Assembly (NCBI GenBank): GCA_965116245.1
Contig: OZ220497.1
Location: 930,001 to 994,000 of the forward strand
Length of the DNA: 64,000 nucleotides
Reading direction: 5' to 3'
Origin: Poriferisodalis sp965116245
Lineage (GTDB): Bacteria; Actinomycetota; Acidimicrobiia; Acidimicrobiales; Poriferisodalaceae
The translations under genes were made by a program, and so were the position numbers. Below, in pieces: positions 62,288 to 64,000 of this stretch; positions within the stretch are counted from its first letter, which is position 1; every line of letters begins with the position of its first letter. A model generated the notes under the pieces. That model was not told the DNA's origin. It ran no database searches and saw nothing but the letters and a program-made list of their open reading frames with translations.

Positions 62288-62341
62288 GTTTCTGGGAAGC
62301 CCGACATTTCTGGGAAGCCCGGCGTCTCTGGGGTGACCAAG
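62288..62341. repeat. Tandem repeat, 3 x 18 bp
   Basis: Units GTTTCTGGGAAGCCCGAC; the first two differ at three positions and the third is degenerate. It lies between rnpA and yidD. Confidence 0.8.
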
Positions 62342-62361
62342 CTTGCCAGCGTCCTTGAAGT

Positions 62362-62754
62362 CTAGACATGCAGGTGACTGGTATTGGACTGCAGCGTCTC
62401 GGGACTCTCCGCGCCGTTCAGTGCATTCGCCGCCAACAGCAACTTGATCAGGTCGGCTCGAATGCGACGGTAGCTCGACGTTGACACAGCAGACTTGACA
62501 CCGACGAATTTGGTACCGACGAGATAGCGGCCGGGCGCCAAGTCGGCTCCGCATTCGCGAAACAAAGCTCGTAGCCGCCTGCGAAGTTGATTGCGTTTCA
62601 CGGCGCCGCCGACGCGGCGACTGATTGCAAATGCAACACGCGGCTTGGGTAAGCCACGGTCGGCCGCAAACGTCAACCACAGCAGATCCCCGTTGACTCG
62701 GCGACCGCGGCGCAGCGCTGCGAAATCGGCTCCGCTGCGGCACGACTCGATCAG
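62362..62754 (-). CDS. rnpA: Ribonuclease P protein component, probably CUG start
   Basis: 130 aa if begun at CTG 62754. The RNase P protein signature VGGAVKRNQLRRRLRALFRE (RNR motif) and the preceding ADFAALRRGRRV and PRVAFAISRRV are clear. The only ATG/GTG/TTG in frame is a TTG at 62676, which would remove the conserved N-terminal helix and strand. The frame is open back through all of rpmH to a TAG at 62919-62917 without a usual start. CTG 62754 overlaps the rpmH stop (CTGA); ATC 62751 overlaps it by one base. Confidence 0.9.
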   Translation of the reverse strand: MIESCRSGADFAALRRGRRVNGDLLWLTFAADRGLPKPRVAFAISRRVGGAVKRNQLRRRLRALFRECGADLAPGRYLVGTKFVGVKSAVSTSSYRRIRADLIKLLLAANALNGAESPETLQSNTSHLHV

Positions 62755-62885
62755 GCGCTCAGCCGTTGCCGGCCCTTGCGTCGGCGAGCATTGACGATCG
62801 CTCGGCCTGCCCGCGTAGACATGCGATGGCGAAAGCCGTGTCGTCGGGCTCGTCTGCGAGTATGTGGTTGGTAAGTGCGCTTCAT
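62751..62885 (-). CDS. rpmH: 50S ribosomal protein L34
   Basis: 44 aa: MKRTYQPHTRRRARRHGFRH, then MSTRAGRAIVNARRRKGRQR. The ATG at 62885 has CAGGAG upstream. It is the first gene of the rpmH-rnpA-yidD-yidC run, divergent from dnaA. Too short to be caught by ordinary length limits. Confidence 0.98.
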   Translation of the reverse strand: MKRTYQPHTRRRARRHGFRHRMSTRAGRAIVNARRRKGRQRLSA

Positions 62886-63218
62886 GCTGAAGTCTCCTGC
62901 AGCATCGATCTATGGGCTAGGTGACACGCTACGGCAGCGCGACCCAGACACCCACTGTCGGGTTACCAAGGTCGGGCGTACCGACCGCGGCCACCCAGTC
63001 CTGGCTTCGGGGCACGAACAGCCTACGGGCAAGCCCTTGGCGCTCCATTCGCGCGTGAAACGCGCGCGTTTCCGGCGAAATTCGTGCGCTTATGCGGGCC
63101 GTGGCGCTCTTGGCAGCCAAGCTCTAGATTCGCCCGAACCAGTTTCGCTCAAACGTCGCACGCCACCAACACCCTCTCGGCAGCGACGCCGAACGGCACG
63201 AGGCCAGAAGAGGTTGAT
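62886..63218. other. rpmH-dnaA intergenic region
   Basis: 333 bp between divergent rpmH and dnaA. No DnaA box of TTATCCACA or TTGTCCACA type was found on either strand, and no AT-rich unwinding element. It contains a GC-rich palindrome at 63057-63072. In Actinobacteria the origin normally lies between dnaA and dnaN, which would be beyond the right edge. Promoters for both genes should be here. Confidence 0.6.
63057..63072. promoter_or_regulatory. Perfect 16 bp palindrome upstream of dnaA
   Basis: GAAACGCGCGCGTTTC, overlapping a second inverted repeat CGCGCGT-gaa-ACGCGCG (63050-63066). Possible operator for dnaA or rpmH; no known binding motif is recognised. Confidence 0.4.
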
Positions 63219-64000
63219 GTGGCAAGTTCCCCGCATGTCCGTGTCCCTGCCCTCCAAGCAGAAGACCAACCTGCGATACCAAAGTCCTCGCACACGGGCA
63301 TCCCACCCGCAGCGAACAAGCCGTCCGCAATCGAGGCCAGCACTATCAGCCACTCCAGTGCTAGCGATCGCACCGACGAACTGTGGTCGAAGTGCCGTGA
63401 GATCCTGCGGCAAACCGTCGCAGAGGGTCTGTGGCTGGGCTACTTTCGTCACCTACAAGCCCTTCGCATTGACCACGAGCTAGCAGTGCTGGTGACTCCC
63501 AGCAACATAATCCGAGATCGCGTCCAACGGCGGTACCTGCCAATATTGCAGGCCGCTTTCGATCAGCTATCAGTGCGACCTCAGAGCTTTCGCCTTGAAA
63601 CACATCCTGAAGTGATTGACTCCGTTGCGGATGAGGCGTTGCTCGCCGACCAGGATGCAATAGAAATCGCCGCGAGGCAGGAAGCGGACGCCATGGGCGG
63701 CACCGGATTCTGGCATCCAGCGAGCGGCGCGCTGCCAACAACGACAACTACCGGCGATACCAAAGCTATCAAGACTCCTAATGCTGAGTTGAATATAGCT
63801 GAGGAGTTAATCGGTAATCACGCCGAAGTGCCAAACGCTGATGTTACCAGTCTGAAGTACACCTTCGAGAGTTTCGTCACGGGTAGTAGCAACCGTTTTG
63901 CTCATGCTGCGACCCTCTCAGTTGCCGAAACTCCAGGCGTGACTTACAACCCTTTGTTCATTCATGGCCAAACTGGACTTGGCAAAACTCACCTGTTACA
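63219..64000 (+). CDS. dnaA: Chromosomal replication initiator DnaA (3' part outside window)
   Basis: 260 codons visible from GTG 63219 (AGAGG upstream). After a 50-residue low-complexity start, domain I begins TDELWSKCREILRQTVAEGL, with GYFRHLQALRIDHELAVLVT and NIIRDRVQRRYLPILQAAFD. A long, variable domain II follows, then domain III from LKYTFESFVTGSSNRFAHAA to the Walker A HGQTGLGKTHLL at the window edge. The initiator ATPase core and DNA-binding domain lie beyond. Confidence 0.95.
   Translation, partial: MASSPHVRVPALQAEDQPAIPKSSHTGIPPAANKPSAIEASTISHSSASDRTDELWSKCREILRQTVAEGLWLGYFRHLQALRIDHELAVLVTPSNIIRDRVQRRYLPILQAAFDQLSVRPQSFRLETHPEVIDSVADEALLADQDAIEIAARQEADAMGGTGFWHPASGALPTTTTTGDTKAIKTPNAELNIAEELIGNHAEVPNADVTSLKYTFESFVTGSSNRFAHAATLSVAETPGVTYNPLFIHGQTGLGKTHLL

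Noticed and set aside
62751..62916. Thermus-like rnpA start upstream of rpmH with rnpA enclosing rpmH
   Set aside because: The rnpA frame is indeed open through all of rpmH, but there is no ATG, GTG or TTG in it and the translated upstream residues do not look like RNase P protein.

Overview
The window is a contiguous piece of an actinobacterial chromosome, most likely class Acidimicrobiia. This is inferred from gene content and synteny, not from a marker tree: CarD, HspR with a HAIR operator, DUF2017 and DUF5318 proteins, an F420/LLM-type oxidoreductase, a PurS/PurQ/PurL purine pathway, and the order trxB-trxA-cwlM-parB-parA-rsmG-jag-yidC-yidD-rnpA-rpmH-dnaA, which matches the mycobacterial origin region. 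The right edge lies inside dnaA. NTGA stop/start overlaps and GTG/TTG starts are common, so most runs of genes look like tight operons.

Layout. 1-8.5 kb: aerobic terminal oxidase operon on the minus strand (ctaB, a CoxI-like protein without metal ligands, ctaE, a seven-helix His-tailed protein, caa3-type ctaC, ctaD running off the left edge) with ctaA divergent. 8.5-13.5 kb: clpS, DUF2017, tRNA-Glu, a Nudix hydrolase, an LLM oxidoreductase, zinc-free L28/L33, a YcaQ-family protein, tRNA-Asp and tRNA-Phe. 13.5-27.6 kb: malic enzyme and a purine block (purM, F, L, Q, S, C, B, E, D, A) on the minus strand, interrupted by one plus-strand small gene. 27.6-34.4 kb: clpB and dnaK-grpE-dnaJ-hspR with HAIR-like operators. 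34.7-39.7 kb: gpmA, PII, a cNMP-domain protein, a membrane Fe-S oxidoreductase, dcd. 39.7-40.6 kb: tRNA-Gly followed by small orphan genes. 40.6-44.4 kb: dnaB and rpsF-ssb-rpsR-rplI. 44.7-56 kb: envelope genes (degenerate class A PBP, CCA transferase, DUF5318, carD, murJ, degV, pseudokinase, trxB, trxA, cwlM-like). 56-64 kb: parB, parA, parS, rsmG, a two-gene jag split by a Rieske oxygenase, yidC, yidD, rnpA, rpmH, dnaA.

Four themes stand out. (1) Pseudoenzymes: a CoxI paralogue with all six metal-ligand histidines replaced, a class A PBP without glycosyltransferase or transpeptidase residues, a pseudokinase, and a CwlM-type amidase without zinc ligands. (2) Two genes, rnpA and the cwlM-like gene, have domains that run to a CTGATC junction at the upstream stop codon with no ATG, GTG or TTG, which suggests CUG (or AUC) initiation. 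(3) Short tandem arrays of 11-18 bp units occupy many gene boundaries and the variable linkers of conserved proteins. (4) The Jag/KhpB protein is encoded as two genes with an unrelated Rieske oxygenase between them.

All calls come from reading the sequence. No alignment, structure prediction or database search was run.
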